From: Comamonadaceae bacterium CD01
GTDB lineage: Bacteria; Pseudomonadota; Gammaproteobacteria; Burkholderiales; Burkholderiaceae_C
Assembly: GCA_002894305.1 (NCBI GenBank)
Contig: PGEI01000025.1
Location: 1 to 35,195 of the forward strand
Direction of reading: 5' to 3'
DNA length: 35,195 bases
The notes below the pieces were generated by a model. It saw only the letters and a program-made list of their open reading frames with translations, made no database searches and was not told the DNA's origin. The position numbers and the translations under genes are program-made. Of the stretch, positions 8,322 to 16,152 are shown piece by piece (within the stretch, counting starts at the first letter, position 1; each line of letters opens with the position of its first letter).

Positions 8322-9725
8322 TCAGATGTGCAAGGCCCTTCCGTAAGCCGCCAGCACGGCTTCGTGCATGGCCTCGCTCAAGGTGGGATGCGGGAACACG
8401 GTCTCCATCAGTTCGGCTTCCGTGGTTTCCAGCGTCGCCGCCAGCGTGTAGCCGTGCACCAGCTCGGTCGCCTCCGGGCCCACCAGGTGGGCGCCCAGCA
8501 GTTCTCCGGTGGCGGCATCGAACACGGTCTTGACGAAGCCGGCGGCCTCGTCGATGGCGATGGCCTTGCCGTTGCCCTCCAGCGGGAACCTGCCCACGCG
8601 CACCTCCCCGCCGCGCTGGCGCGCCTGCGCCTCGGTCAGGCCCACGCCGGCGCTTTGCGGATGGCCGTACACGCAGGCCGGGATGGGTGCGCGGTGCTGC
8701 GCCCCCTGGCGCAGGCCGGCGATGTGCTCCACGCAGGCGATGGCCTCATGGCTCGCCTTGTGCGCCAGCATGGGGGCGCCGGTGACGTCGCCGATGGCAT
8801 GGATGCCGGGCTCGGCCGTCGCGCCCCAGTCTGCAACCCGGATCAGGCCTTGCTCCACGGCGACGCGTGTCCGCTCCAGCCCCAGGCCATCGACATTGCC
8901 GGCCAGGCCCACCGCCACCAGCACGCGCTCGGCCTGCAGCTGCTGCGCCGCCCCGCCCTGCTCCACCGTCAGGTGCACGCCGTCCGCCCGCACCTGCCCC
9001 TGCTGCAAACGGGCGCCGACCAGGAAGCGCACACCGTCCCTGGCCATGGCCTGCTGCACAAAGGCGCTCACCTCCTCGTCGCTGGCCGGCAGCACGCGCG
9101 GCGCGGCCTCGACCACGGTCACCTCGGTGCCCAGCGCGGCATAGAAGCTGGCGAACTCCATGCCGATGGCCCCGGCCCCCACCACCGCCAGCGAGCGGGG
9201 CAGCGACCGCGCGGACAGCGCGTCGCGGTAGCTCCACACGCGGTCGCCGTCGAACGGCAGCATGGGCAGCTCGCGCGCCCGCGCGCCGGTGGCGACGATG
9301 GTGCGGGCCGCCCGCAGCAGCTGCGGCCGGCCCTGGGCGCCGGCGACCCGCACCTGCCCCGCGGCCGGGATGCTGGCCGTGCCCATGAACACGCCGACGC
9401 CGGCTTTCCCGAGCAGGTGGGCCACGCCACGGTTGAGCCGCTGCGAGACCTGGCGCGAGCGCGCCACCAGCTTGCCGAAGTCCACCTCGGGCGCGGACAC
9501 GGTGATGCCCAGGGCCCCGGCGTGGCGGATCCGGCGCAGGGTGTCGGCGGCATGCAGCAGCGCCTTGGTGGGAATGCAGCCCCAGTTCAGGCAGATGCCG
9601 CCCAGGCTCTCGCGCTCCACCAGCGCGGTGCGCAGGCCCAATTGCGCGGCACGCAGCGCGGCCACGTAGCCGCCGGGGCCGCCGCCGATGACGACAACGT
9701 CGAAGTCCTGTGTCTGCGCAGCCAT
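8322..9725 (-). CDS. lpdA: Dihydrolipoamide dehydrogenase (E3)
   Basis: E3 reoxidises the dihydrolipoyl group of E2 with NAD+. The product has 467 residues. The FAD site GGGPGG is at 14-19, the redox disulfide C45-LNWG-C50, and the NAD site VVGAGAIGMEFASFYAALG is near residue 175. The C-terminal active-site HPTLSE has its histidine at 446. The start ATG shares one base with the E2 stop (TGATG), showing coupling. This E3 belongs to the E1-E2-E3 set at 9725-13684. The second dehydrogenase locus of the window has no E3 and might share it. Confidence 0.93.
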   Translation of the reverse strand: MAAQTQDFDVVVIGGGPGGYVAALRAAQLGLRTALVERESLGGICLNWGCIPTKALLHAADTLRRIRHAGALGITVSAPEVDFGKLVARSRQVSQRLNRGVAHLLGKAGVGVFMGTASIPAAGQVRVAGAQGRPQLLRAARTIVATGARARELPMLPFDGDRVWSYRDALSARSLPRSLAVVGAGAIGMEFASFYAALGTEVTVVEAAPRVLPASDEEVSAFVQQAMARDGVRFLVGARLQQGQVRADGVHLTVEQGGAAQQLQAERVLVAVGLAGNVDGLGLERTRVAVEQGLIRVADWGATAEPGIHAIGDVTGAPMLAHKASHEAIACVEHIAGLRQGAQHRAPIPACVYGHPQSAGVGLTEAQARQRGGEVRVGRFPLEGNGKAIAIDEAAGFVKTVFDAATGELLGAHLVGPEATELVHGYTLAATLETTEAELMETVFPHPTLSEAMHEAVLAAYGRALHI

Positions 9726-10897
9726 CACGTCACCAGCAGTCCCATGGGTTGCGACAGGGCCTGCACCACCTGCTTGAGGAACCTCAGACCGGTGACGCCA
9801 TCGAGCACGCGGTGGTCGGCGGACAGCACCATGCCCATCTCGCGGCGGATCTCGGGCTGGCCGTTCGCGCCGGGGCGGAACACCTCGCGGATGCTGCCGA
9901 CGCCCAGGATCATCGACTGGCCCGGGTTGATGATGGAGGCCATGTAGGTCACGTCGTGCATGCCGGCGTTGGAGACGGTGATCGCCCCGCCCTGCATCTC
10001 GGCGGCGCTCAGGCGGCCGGCCTGGGCGCGGGCGATCAGCTCGCCCGCCTGCTGCGCAATGCCGCCCAGCGACTGCCGGCCAACGTCGCGCAGCACGGGC
10101 ACCAGCAGGCCCTTGCCGGTGTCCACGGCCATGCCCACGTCGGAATGCGCCAGGCTCAGGATGCCCTCGTCCGTCCACACGCGGTTGACTTCCGGCATGG
10201 CCTGCAGCGCCTGGCCCACGGCTGCCAGCACGAAGTGGTTCAGGGTCAGCCTGCGGTGCGACTGCGCGGCATTGATCTGGGCGCGCAAGGCCAGCACGGC
10301 GCTCATCTCGGCCTCCACCGACAGGTAGAAGTGCGGCACCTGCTGCTTGGCCGCCGTCAGGCGCTGCGCCACGGTCTGTTCCAGCGGGGTCGGCGCGCGC
10401 AGCGTGCCCTGCGCGGCACTCGCCGGCGCCACCGCAGCCGGCGCGGGCCCCGGCCCGGCCTGCGCCTTGGCGAGCACGTCCCTGGCGCGGATGCGGCCGC
10501 GCGGGCCGGAACCCGCGACCGCGGCCAGGTCCACGCCCTGCCGGGCCGCCAGGCGGCGGGCCAGCGGGGTGACGGGAATGCGCGCGCCGCCCGCAGCGCC
10601 GGCAGGCACGGCCGCGGGCTGCGCGCGGACGGCGGCAGCCGGCGCGGCTTCGCCGGCCTGGCCGTCGTCCCAGTAGCCGATCACCGTGCCGCAGGGCAGG
10701 GTCTGTCCGGCCTGGGCGATGGCCTCCAGCAGCACGCCGTCGGCTTCGGCGCCGATCTCATTGGCGGCCTTCTCCGACTCGATGACGAACAGCCCCTGGC
10801 CCGCCTTGAAGGCTTCGCCGGGCTGGACCATCCATTCGACCAGGACGCCCTCGGACATGGTCAATCCGAGCTTGGGCACCAGAAGTTCGCGGCGCAT
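9725..10897 (-). CDS. Dihydrolipoamide acyltransferase (E2), full length
   Basis: This 390-residue E2 of a 2-oxoacid or acetoin dehydrogenase complex has three parts. The lipoyl domain is at 1-75, with the lipoyl lysine K43 in ESEKA. An Ala/Pro linker and a peripheral-subunit-binding domain lie near 106-142. The catalytic domain runs from about 165 to 390, with the active site DHRVLDG (H362, D366). It starts three bases after the enoyl-CoA hydratase stop and overlaps lpdA by one base. It transfers the acyl group made by E1 to CoA. The acyl specificity is unknown. Confidence 0.92.
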   Translation of the reverse strand: MRRELLVPKLGLTMSEGVLVEWMVQPGEAFKAGQGLFVIESEKAANEIGAEADGVLLEAIAQAGQTLPCGTVIGYWDDGQAGEAAPAAAVRAQPAAVPAGAAGGARIPVTPLARRLAARQGVDLAAVAGSGPRGRIRARDVLAKAQAGPGPAPAAVAPASAAQGTLRAPTPLEQTVAQRLTAAKQQVPHFYLSVEAEMSAVLALRAQINAAQSHRRLTLNHFVLAAVGQALQAMPEVNRVWTDEGILSLAHSDVGMAVDTGKGLLVPVLRDVGRQSLGGIAQQAGELIARAQAGRLSAAEMQGGAITVSNAGMHDVTYMASIINPGQSMILGVGSIREVFRPGANGQPEIRREMGMVLSADHRVLDGVTGLRFLKQVVQALSQPMGLLVT

Positions 10898-10900
10898 GGC

Positions 10901-11692
10901 TCACGCCCCGGTGAACTGGGCCGGGCGCTTTTCCAGGAAGGCGCTGCAGCCTTCGTGGGCGTCGCGGCTGTCGAGCACCAGGCCGATCATGGCCTGCTCG
11001 TGCGCCAGCGCCGCGCCCAGCGGCATCTCGGCGCCGTCGCGCACGGCGCGCTTGAGCAGCTTGAGCGTGAGCGGCGACTTCTGGGCGATCTGGCCGGCCA
11101 GGGCCATGGCCTCCTGCATCAGCTGCGCGCGCGGCACGGCGCGGTTGCACAGGCCGAGCTCGACGGCCTGCGCGGCGGTGATCTGGGCGCCGGTGAACAT
11201 GAGCTCCTTGGCGCGGCAAAGCGGCACCTGGCGGATGAGGCGCTGCGAGCCGCCGGCGCCCGGGAACAGGCCCAGGGTGATCTCGGGCAGGCCCAGCCTG
11301 GCCTCTTCGGCCACCAGGCGGATGTCCAGCGTCAGCAGCAGCTCGGTGCCCCCGCCCAGGGCCCAGCCGTTGATGGCGCCGATGGTGGGCTTGTCCGACA
11401 CCTCGAAGCGGCGGAACACGCGGTGGATCACCTCGGCGAATTCCTCGTAGTGACGCAGGCCCTGGCGGCTGTTCAGGTCGGCGATGTCGCCCCCGGCCAC
11501 GAAGGCCTTGTCGCCGGCGCCGGTGATCAGGATCACGCGCACGCCGTCGTCGCGCTCCAGCTCGGTGAGCGCGGCTTCCAGCGCCAGCAGCGTGGGGGTG
11601 TCCAGGGCATTGAGGGTTTTCGGACGATTGATGGTCAGCACGCCCACGGCGCCCTGGCGCTCGCACAGGATAGGGTTCAGTTCTTCGGACAT
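10901..11692 (-). CDS. Enoyl-CoA hydratase/isomerase (crotonase family)
   Basis: This 263-residue crotonase-fold enzyme has the oxyanion-hole segments AFVAGGDI and GWALGGGTE. Both catalytic glutamates of classical hydratases are present (E117 in GGGTE, E137 in LPEITLG). It therefore probably adds water across a 2-enoyl-CoA. The gene is inserted between E1 beta and E2 of the dehydrogenase complex, which is unusual and ties the complex to the CoA-ester pathway. It is separated from E1 beta by 25 bases and from E2 by three. Confidence 0.92.
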   Translation of the reverse strand: MSEELNPILCERQGAVGVLTINRPKTLNALDTPTLLALEAALTELERDDGVRVILITGAGDKAFVAGGDIADLNSRQGLRHYEEFAEVIHRVFRRFEVSDKPTIGAINGWALGGGTELLLTLDIRLVAEEARLGLPEITLGLFPGAGGSQRLIRQVPLCRAKELMFTGAQITAAQAVELGLCNRAVPRAQLMQEAMALAGQIAQKSPLTLKLLKRAVRDGAEMPLGAALAHEQAMIGLVLDSRDAHEGCSAFLEKRPAQFTGA

Positions 11693-11717
11693 TCGGGGTC
11701 TCCTTCGGTCTTTCTTC

Positions 11718-12698
11718 TCAGGCCAGCGTCTTGCGCACGGCGTCGATCACACGCTCCGCGGTGACCACGTAGCCTTTTTCCAGCGAGCTGGCGAATGGCG
11801 CGGGCATGAACGGCGCCGCCACGCGCAGCACGGGCGCGTCCAGCTCGTCGAAGCCTTCGTCGGCGATGGTGGCGACGATCTCCGCGCCCACGCCGAAGGA
11901 CTGCACCGCCTCGTGCACCACCACGGCGCGGTGGGTGCGCGACAGCGATTCCAGAACGGCGGCCTTGTCCCAGGGCTGGATGCTGCGCAGATCGATCACC
12001 TCCACCTCCACGCCATCCTTGGCCAGTTGCTCGGCAGCCTGCAGGCATGTGGAAACGGTGGCGCCATAGGTCACCAGCGTCGCGTCGCGGCCCGCGCGGG
12101 CAATCCGTGCCTGGCCGATGCGGGCGCCCTGCGCGGTATCCACCGGCCCCTTGCTTGCGTACATGCCCTTGTGCTCGATGAACATCACCGGATCGGGGTC
12201 GGCGATGGCGGCGCGCAGCAGGCTGTAGGCGTCCTGCGGCGTCGCCGGGCACACCACCTTCAGGCCCGGGACGTGGGCCAGCCATGCCTCCAGGCACTGC
12301 GAATGCTGGGGGCCGGCCGAAAGGCCGCCGCCATGGGGCGTGCGCAGGACCATGGGCACGGAGCCCTGGCCGCCGAACATGTAGCGGGCCTTGGCGGCCT
12401 GGTTCACCAGCGCGTCCATGGACAGGGTGATGAAGTCCATGAACATGATTTCCACCACCGGCTTCAGCCCGGTCAGGGCCATGCCCACGGCCGCCGAGGC
12501 GATGGCCGATTCGGAAATCGGCGTGTCGATGACGCGCTCGGCGCCAAAGGCGTCGAGCAGCCCCCGCGTGGCCTTGAACGCGCCGCCGGCATGGGCCACG
12601 TCCTCGCCCATCACCACCACGGAGGGGTCCTGCTCCATGCTGTCGCGCAGGGCCTGGGCGACCGCGTTCACATAACGCATTTCAGTGGCGATGGTCAT
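11718..12698 (-). CDS. 2-oxoacid/acetoin dehydrogenase E1 component, beta subunit
   Basis: This 326-residue transketolase-like beta subunit pairs with E1 alpha to bind thiamine diphosphate. Family features are MGEDVAHAGGAFKAT, RVIDTPISESAIASAAVGMA, GPQHSQCLEAW and VEVIDLRSIQPWD. Its ATG overlaps the stop of E1 alpha (ATGA, 12695-12698), so the two are made in equal amounts. The sequence does not decide between branched-chain oxoacid, pyruvate and acetoin as substrate. Confidence 0.92.
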   Translation of the reverse strand: MTIATEMRYVNAVAQALRDSMEQDPSVVVMGEDVAHAGGAFKATRGLLDAFGAERVIDTPISESAIASAAVGMALTGLKPVVEIMFMDFITLSMDALVNQAAKARYMFGGQGSVPMVLRTPHGGGLSAGPQHSQCLEAWLAHVPGLKVVCPATPQDAYSLLRAAIADPDPVMFIEHKGMYASKGPVDTAQGARIGQARIARAGRDATLVTYGATVSTCLQAAEQLAKDGVEVEVIDLRSIQPWDKAAVLESLSRTHRAVVVHEAVQSFGVGAEIVATIADEGFDELDAPVLRVAAPFMPAPFASSLEKGYVVTAERVIDAVRKTLA

Positions 12699-13684
12699 TG
12701 GGCAACCTCCTGCACGGTCTGGGTGTAGACGTCCTGGATGGCGCGCTCCAGCGTGGGCAGCGCGTCGGCGCGCGCGGCCTCCACCGCGGCATCGACCTGC
12801 GCGGCGACCGCCTGGTCGATGCCGGCGGTGTCCACGCCCATGGCCTGCAGCCGGGCGCCTGCGGCGGCCAGGGGGTCGTGCGCGTGCACCGCCTCCAGCT
12901 CGCCGGCATCGCGGTACTTTTGCGCGTCGCCCTCGAAGTGGCCGCGCACGCGGGTGGTCATGCACTCGAGCACGAAGGGGCCGTTGCCCGCGCGCAGCCG
13001 GGCGCCTGCCTGCTCGGCCGCGTCGGCCACGGCCAGCACGTCGTTGCCGTCCACGCCGGCGTAGCCGACGCCGAATGCGGCGGCCAGTTTTTCCAGCCGG
13101 GCGGCGAACTGGCGCGCCGTGGGGGAGAACTCGGACCAGCCGTTGTTCTCGCACACGAGCAGCAGCGGGCATTTCCACAACGCAGCCATGTTCAGCGTCT
13201 CGTGCAGCACGCCCTCGGCCATGGCGCCGTCGCCGAAGAAAGCCACGGCCACGCCGCCGGTCTTGCGCGCCTGGTGCGCCAGCGCGCTGCCCAGGGCGAT
13301 CGGGATGCCGGCACCCACGATGCCATTGGCACCCAGGATGCCCAGGCCCAGGTCCGCCACGTGCATGGAGCCCCCGCGGCCCTTGCACAGGCCGCCTTCG
13401 CGGCCCATGATTTCCTTCATGAAGCCGTTCACGTCCATGCCGCGGGCCAGCACGTGGCCGTGCCCCCGGTGGGTGGTGGCGAGCGAATCCTGCGGCCGCA
13501 ATGCGCTGGCGACGCCGGCGGCCACGGCTTCCTGGCCGATGCTCAGGTGGATGAAGCCCGGCACTTCGCCGTTGGCGAACAGGCGCGTCAAGGCCATTTC
13601 CACGTGGCGGATCAGGCTCATGGTTCGATAAAGCGCCTGCAGGCGCTGGGGCGCGGCCGCCCCTCGGTGCTTACTGGTACTCAT
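12695..13684 (-). CDS. 2-oxoacid/acetoin dehydrogenase E1 component, alpha subunit
   Basis: This 329-residue thiamine diphosphate-dependent subunit carries the GDG...NN cofactor motif at residues 151-181 and the conserved KGRGGSMH segment at 101-108. Its length resembles AcoA-type E1 alpha subunits. It decarboxylates or cleaves an alpha-keto substrate and passes the acyl group to E2. It lies 61 bases downstream of the MaoC gene, with a small hairpin in between. A paralogue occurs at 29050-30057, so the window holds two E1 sets. Confidence 0.92.
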   Translation of the reverse strand: MSTSKHRGAAAPQRLQALYRTMSLIRHVEMALTRLFANGEVPGFIHLSIGQEAVAAGVASALRPQDSLATTHRGHGHVLARGMDVNGFMKEIMGREGGLCKGRGGSMHVADLGLGILGANGIVGAGIPIALGSALAHQARKTGGVAVAFFGDGAMAEGVLHETLNMAALWKCPLLLVCENNGWSEFSPTARQFAARLEKLAAAFGVGYAGVDGNDVLAVADAAEQAGARLRAGNGPFVLECMTTRVRGHFEGDAQKYRDAGELEAVHAHDPLAAAGARLQAMGVDTAGIDQAVAAQVDAAVEAARADALPTLERAIQDVYTQTVQEVAQ

Positions 13685-13701
13685 TGGGTAACCTCCGTGC
13701 T

Positions 13702-13717
13702 TCGCACTGCGGTGCGA
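13702..13717 (-). promoter_or_regulatory. Small intergenic hairpin before E1 alpha
   Basis: TCGCAC (13702-13707) pairs with GTGCGA (13712-13717) over a four-base loop in the 61-base gap between the MaoC gene and E1 alpha. There is no T tract. It could be an mRNA processing or stabilising hairpin within the operon. Confidence 0.3.
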
Positions 13718-13745
13718 GCCCTCTTCGGAACGGCCGGGCGGGGGC

Positions 13746-14153
13746 TCATGCCATGTCTCCTCGTGCGGCAGGGCTGCCGGCGCCCAGGGCGACGGTGCCG
13801 ACGATGCGGTCGCTGCCGTCCTGGCCGCGCACCCAGATGTCGTAATGGCCCGGCGCGGCCTCGCTGGGTTGGCCGCCGGCCGTGACCACGTCGCCGATGT
13901 GGACGGGTTTGATGAAGCGCACCTGCAGGTCCAGGTCGGCCAGGGCCTGGGCGCCGAAATTGCGCTGCAGGCATTGCCAGACGAGGCACAGCGACAGGGT
14001 GCCGTGCGCGATGGGGCGGCCCATCGGGGTCGTGGCGGCGAATTGCGCGTCGACGTGGATGGGGTTGAAGTCGTCTGTCAGCTCGGCATAGGACCAGACG
14101 ATCTCTTCGGTGACGGCCAGGCTGGCGGTCTGCAGTGCGGTGGCGGTGTTCAT
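13746..14153 (-). CDS. MaoC-like enoyl-CoA hydratase, catalytic type
   Basis: This 135-residue hot-dog-fold protein keeps the R-hydratase active-site pattern D28-F-N-P-I-H33, followed by GRPIAHG. It should hydrate a 2-enoyl-CoA. It follows a second, degenerate MaoC gene after 16 bases. In actinobacterial steroid side-chain operons an active and an inactive MaoC subunit form one hydratase (ChsH1 with the N-terminal half of ChsH2). The same pairing is inferred here. Confidence 0.88.
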   Translation of the reverse strand: MNTATALQTASLAVTEEIVWSYAELTDDFNPIHVDAQFAATTPMGRPIAHGTLSLCLVWQCLQRNFGAQALADLDLQVRFIKPVHIGDVVTAGGQPSEAAPGHYDIWVRGQDGSDRIVGTVALGAGSPAARGDMA

Positions 14154-14169
14154 GGCCGGTGCTCCTGGT

Positions 14170-14577
14170 TCATGCCGCCCAGATCAGGCTGATCACGCCA
14201 TCGAACAGGGGGCGCCCCCCCTGGCCCGTGCCGTGCACCCGCAGGTCAACGTAGCGGCGCTCGCGGCGCATCTCCTTGTGCGCGCAATGCACGGTCACGC
14301 GGATGGCCTCGCCGCACTGCGGCAGGCCGCGCATGCGCAGCTGCTGCCGGGCGTGCACGTTGCCTGGCGGGCGCGGCGTGACCGCGTGCAGGTAGGCGCG
14401 CATCATGTTGACCACGGCCATGCTGGCGCTCTCCGCCGCGTCATTGGCGCCGTCCCCGGGCTGGTGGCCGAAGATGGCCTGCCAGCGCCGGGCCTGCTGC
14501 GCGTCGTAGACCTCGACGCGCTCGCCCATCAGGGCGCCGGGCTGGAAGTCCTCGAACAGGATGGGGGCGGCGCTCAT
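14170..14577 (-). CDS. MaoC-like protein without the catalytic motif
   Basis: This 135-residue protein resembles the N-terminal MaoC-like domain of ChsH2-type hydratases (EDFQPG start, then YDAQQARRWQAIFG). The D-x-N-P-x-H active-site motif is absent; the equivalent region reads FGHQPGDGAND. It is therefore probably a structural partner of the catalytic MaoC encoded next (13746-14153). Its start overlaps the DUF35 gene stop (ATGA at 14574-14577). In ChsH2 these two domains are one polypeptide; here they are separate, coupled genes. Confidence 0.8.
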   Translation of the reverse strand: MSAAPILFEDFQPGALMGERVEVYDAQQARRWQAIFGHQPGDGANDAAESASMAVVNMMRAYLHAVTPRPPGNVHARQQLRMRGLPQCGEAIRVTVHCAHKEMRRERRYVDLRVHGTGQGGRPLFDGVISLIWAA

Positions 14578-14993
14578 GCTGCGGCCTCCACGACGGCTTC
14601 GACCACGGGCAGGGCCATGCCATGCACGTCCTGGAAACCGATGCGCACGCGGGCGCCGATCGCCAGGCCGCCGCGGCAATGCGGCAGCGCATTGGCCATG
14701 ACGCGAAAGCCCTCATCCATGTCCACGATGGCGATCACGTAGGGCACCATGTCCTTGAAGGCGGGCAGTGGGGCACGGTGCACGGTGGTGAACGTCAGGA
14801 GCGTGCCGGTGCGACGGGAATCCTTCCAGTCCAGCCGGCTGCTCTGGCATCGTTCGCAGAGGCTGCGGGGAATGCGCTGCACGTGGCCGCAGCCGGCGCA
14901 GCACTGGTAGCGCAAGGCGCCGGCGGCCGCGCCGTCCCAGTAAGCCCGGGTCTGCGCATTGGGGCGGGGCAAGGGGTAGCTGGTCATCGTCAT
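14574..14993 (-). CDS. DUF35 Zn-ribbon and OB-fold protein
   Basis: This 139-residue protein has a rubredoxin-like zinc ribbon with C32-x2-C35 and C46-x2-C49, then an OB-fold (GTLLTFTTVHRAP...YVIAIVDMDEGFRVMA). DUF35 proteins bind thiolase-superfamily partners. In cholesterol degradation the DUF35 domain of ChsH2 is required by the Ltp2 aldolase. The gene begins one base after the thiolase-like gene stop. A second in-frame ATG at 14987 is possible. It is probably the obligate partner of the adjacent aldolase. Confidence 0.9.
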   Translation of the reverse strand: MTMTSYPLPRPNAQTRAYWDGAAAGALRYQCCAGCGHVQRIPRSLCERCQSSRLDWKDSRRTGTLLTFTTVHRAPLPAFKDMVPYVIAIVDMDEGFRVMANALPHCRGGLAIGARVRIGFQDVHGMALPVVEAVVEAAA

Positions 14994-14994
14994 G

Positions 14995-16146
14995 TCAAAC
15001 TCCCAGCACCAGGGAACAGTGGGCGGACAGGATGCCGCCGTCGCCATGCACGAAGGCCAGCCTGGCGTGCGGCACCTGGCGGGCTTCGGCCCTGCCGCGC
15101 AGCTGGTGCACGGCCTCCACCGCATGGAACATGCCGCCGGCGGCGCCCGAGTGCGCATACGACATCAGGCCCCCATGGGTGTTGCAGGGCAGCCTGCCGC
15201 CCAGGCCCAGCTCGCCCGCCGCGGCTGCGATGCCGGCCTGGCCGCGCTCGAAGAAGCCTATGGACTCCAGCTCCACCGCCAGGGTGATGGTGAAGGAGTC
15301 GTAGATCTGGGCCACGTCGATGTCGCCGGCCGTCACGCCGGCGCGGGCGAAGGCCGTGGCGGACGAAGCCTTGCAGCCAAAGTCCACCAGGCTGGGGGCG
15401 GCCACGATGTGCTCATGCGTGTGGCCCTGTCCGGCGCCCAGGATCTCGACCGCCTTGCCACGCGTGTCGCGGGCCGCGGCGCGGCTGCTGACGACGAGCG
15501 CCGCGCCGCCATCGGAGATCAGGCAGCAGTCCAGCATGTGCAGCGGGTCGGCGATCATGCGGGAGTTCAGCACCTGCTCCACCGTGATGGGCTCGCGCTT
15601 GTGGGCCTTGGGATGCCGGCCCGCATGGCGGCGGTGCTCGACGGCAATCGCCGCCAGCTGTTCGGACGTCACGCCATATTGGTGCATGTAGTGCCTGGCC
15701 ACCAGCGCATAGGAGGCCGGCACGCTGATGCCGAACGGGCGCTCGAACTGCGGGTGGCCCACTTCGGACAAGGCCGCCACGGCACCGTCGCGCGACATGC
15801 CGGTGAGCCGGTTGTCGCCCGCCACCACCAGCACGTGGCGGCACTGGCCGCTGGCGACCAGCGCCGCCGCCTGCATCACCATGATGCAGGCGCTGGCGCC
15901 GCCGGCCTGGATGGCCAGGCAGGTGCCGGGGTGTATGCCCAGGTATTCGCAGAACACCGAGGCCAGCATCAGGTGCGGCTCGGTGAAGGAGTACGCGCAC
16001 AGCACGCCATCGATGTCGGAGAGCTGGAGGCCCGCATCGGCCACCGCGCCCATCGCCGCCTCGGCGTGCAGCCCCATGCAGCTGCTGCCCGGCAGCTCGC
16101 CGACGGCCGTGTCGCAGGCCCCCGTGATGAATGCATCCATCGTCAT
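14995..16146 (-). CDS. Thiolase-superfamily lipid-transfer type protein, probable retro-aldolase
   Basis: This 383-residue protein has the two-domain thiolase fold but lacks the nucleophilic cysteine: the CASG motif reads GASA at residues 83-86. The GHP motif becomes AHS (H332), preceded by Y330 in GGLMSYAHSGAAGG. This pattern fits Ltp2-like aldolases, which cleave beta-hydroxyacyl-CoA esters by retro-aldol chemistry rather than thiolysis and need a DUF35 partner. The DUF35 gene follows after one base. The expected reaction is a tertiary 3-hydroxyacyl-CoA giving a ketone plus a shorter acyl-CoA (inference). The older label is acetyl-CoA acetyltransferase. Confidence 0.85.
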   Translation of the reverse strand: MTMDAFITGACDTAVGELPGSSCMGLHAEAAMGAVADAGLQLSDIDGVLCAYSFTEPHLMLASVFCEYLGIHPGTCLAIQAGGASACIMVMQAAALVASGQCRHVLVVAGDNRLTGMSRDGAVAALSEVGHPQFERPFGISVPASYALVARHYMHQYGVTSEQLAAIAVEHRRHAGRHPKAHKREPITVEQVLNSRMIADPLHMLDCCLISDGGAALVVSSRAAARDTRGKAVEILGAGQGHTHEHIVAAPSLVDFGCKASSATAFARAGVTAGDIDVAQIYDSFTITLAVELESIGFFERGQAGIAAAAGELGLGGRLPCNTHGGLMSYAHSGAAGGMFHAVEAVHQLRGRAEARQVPHARLAFVHGDGGILSAHCSLVLGV

Positions 16147-16152
16147 GGCTGC

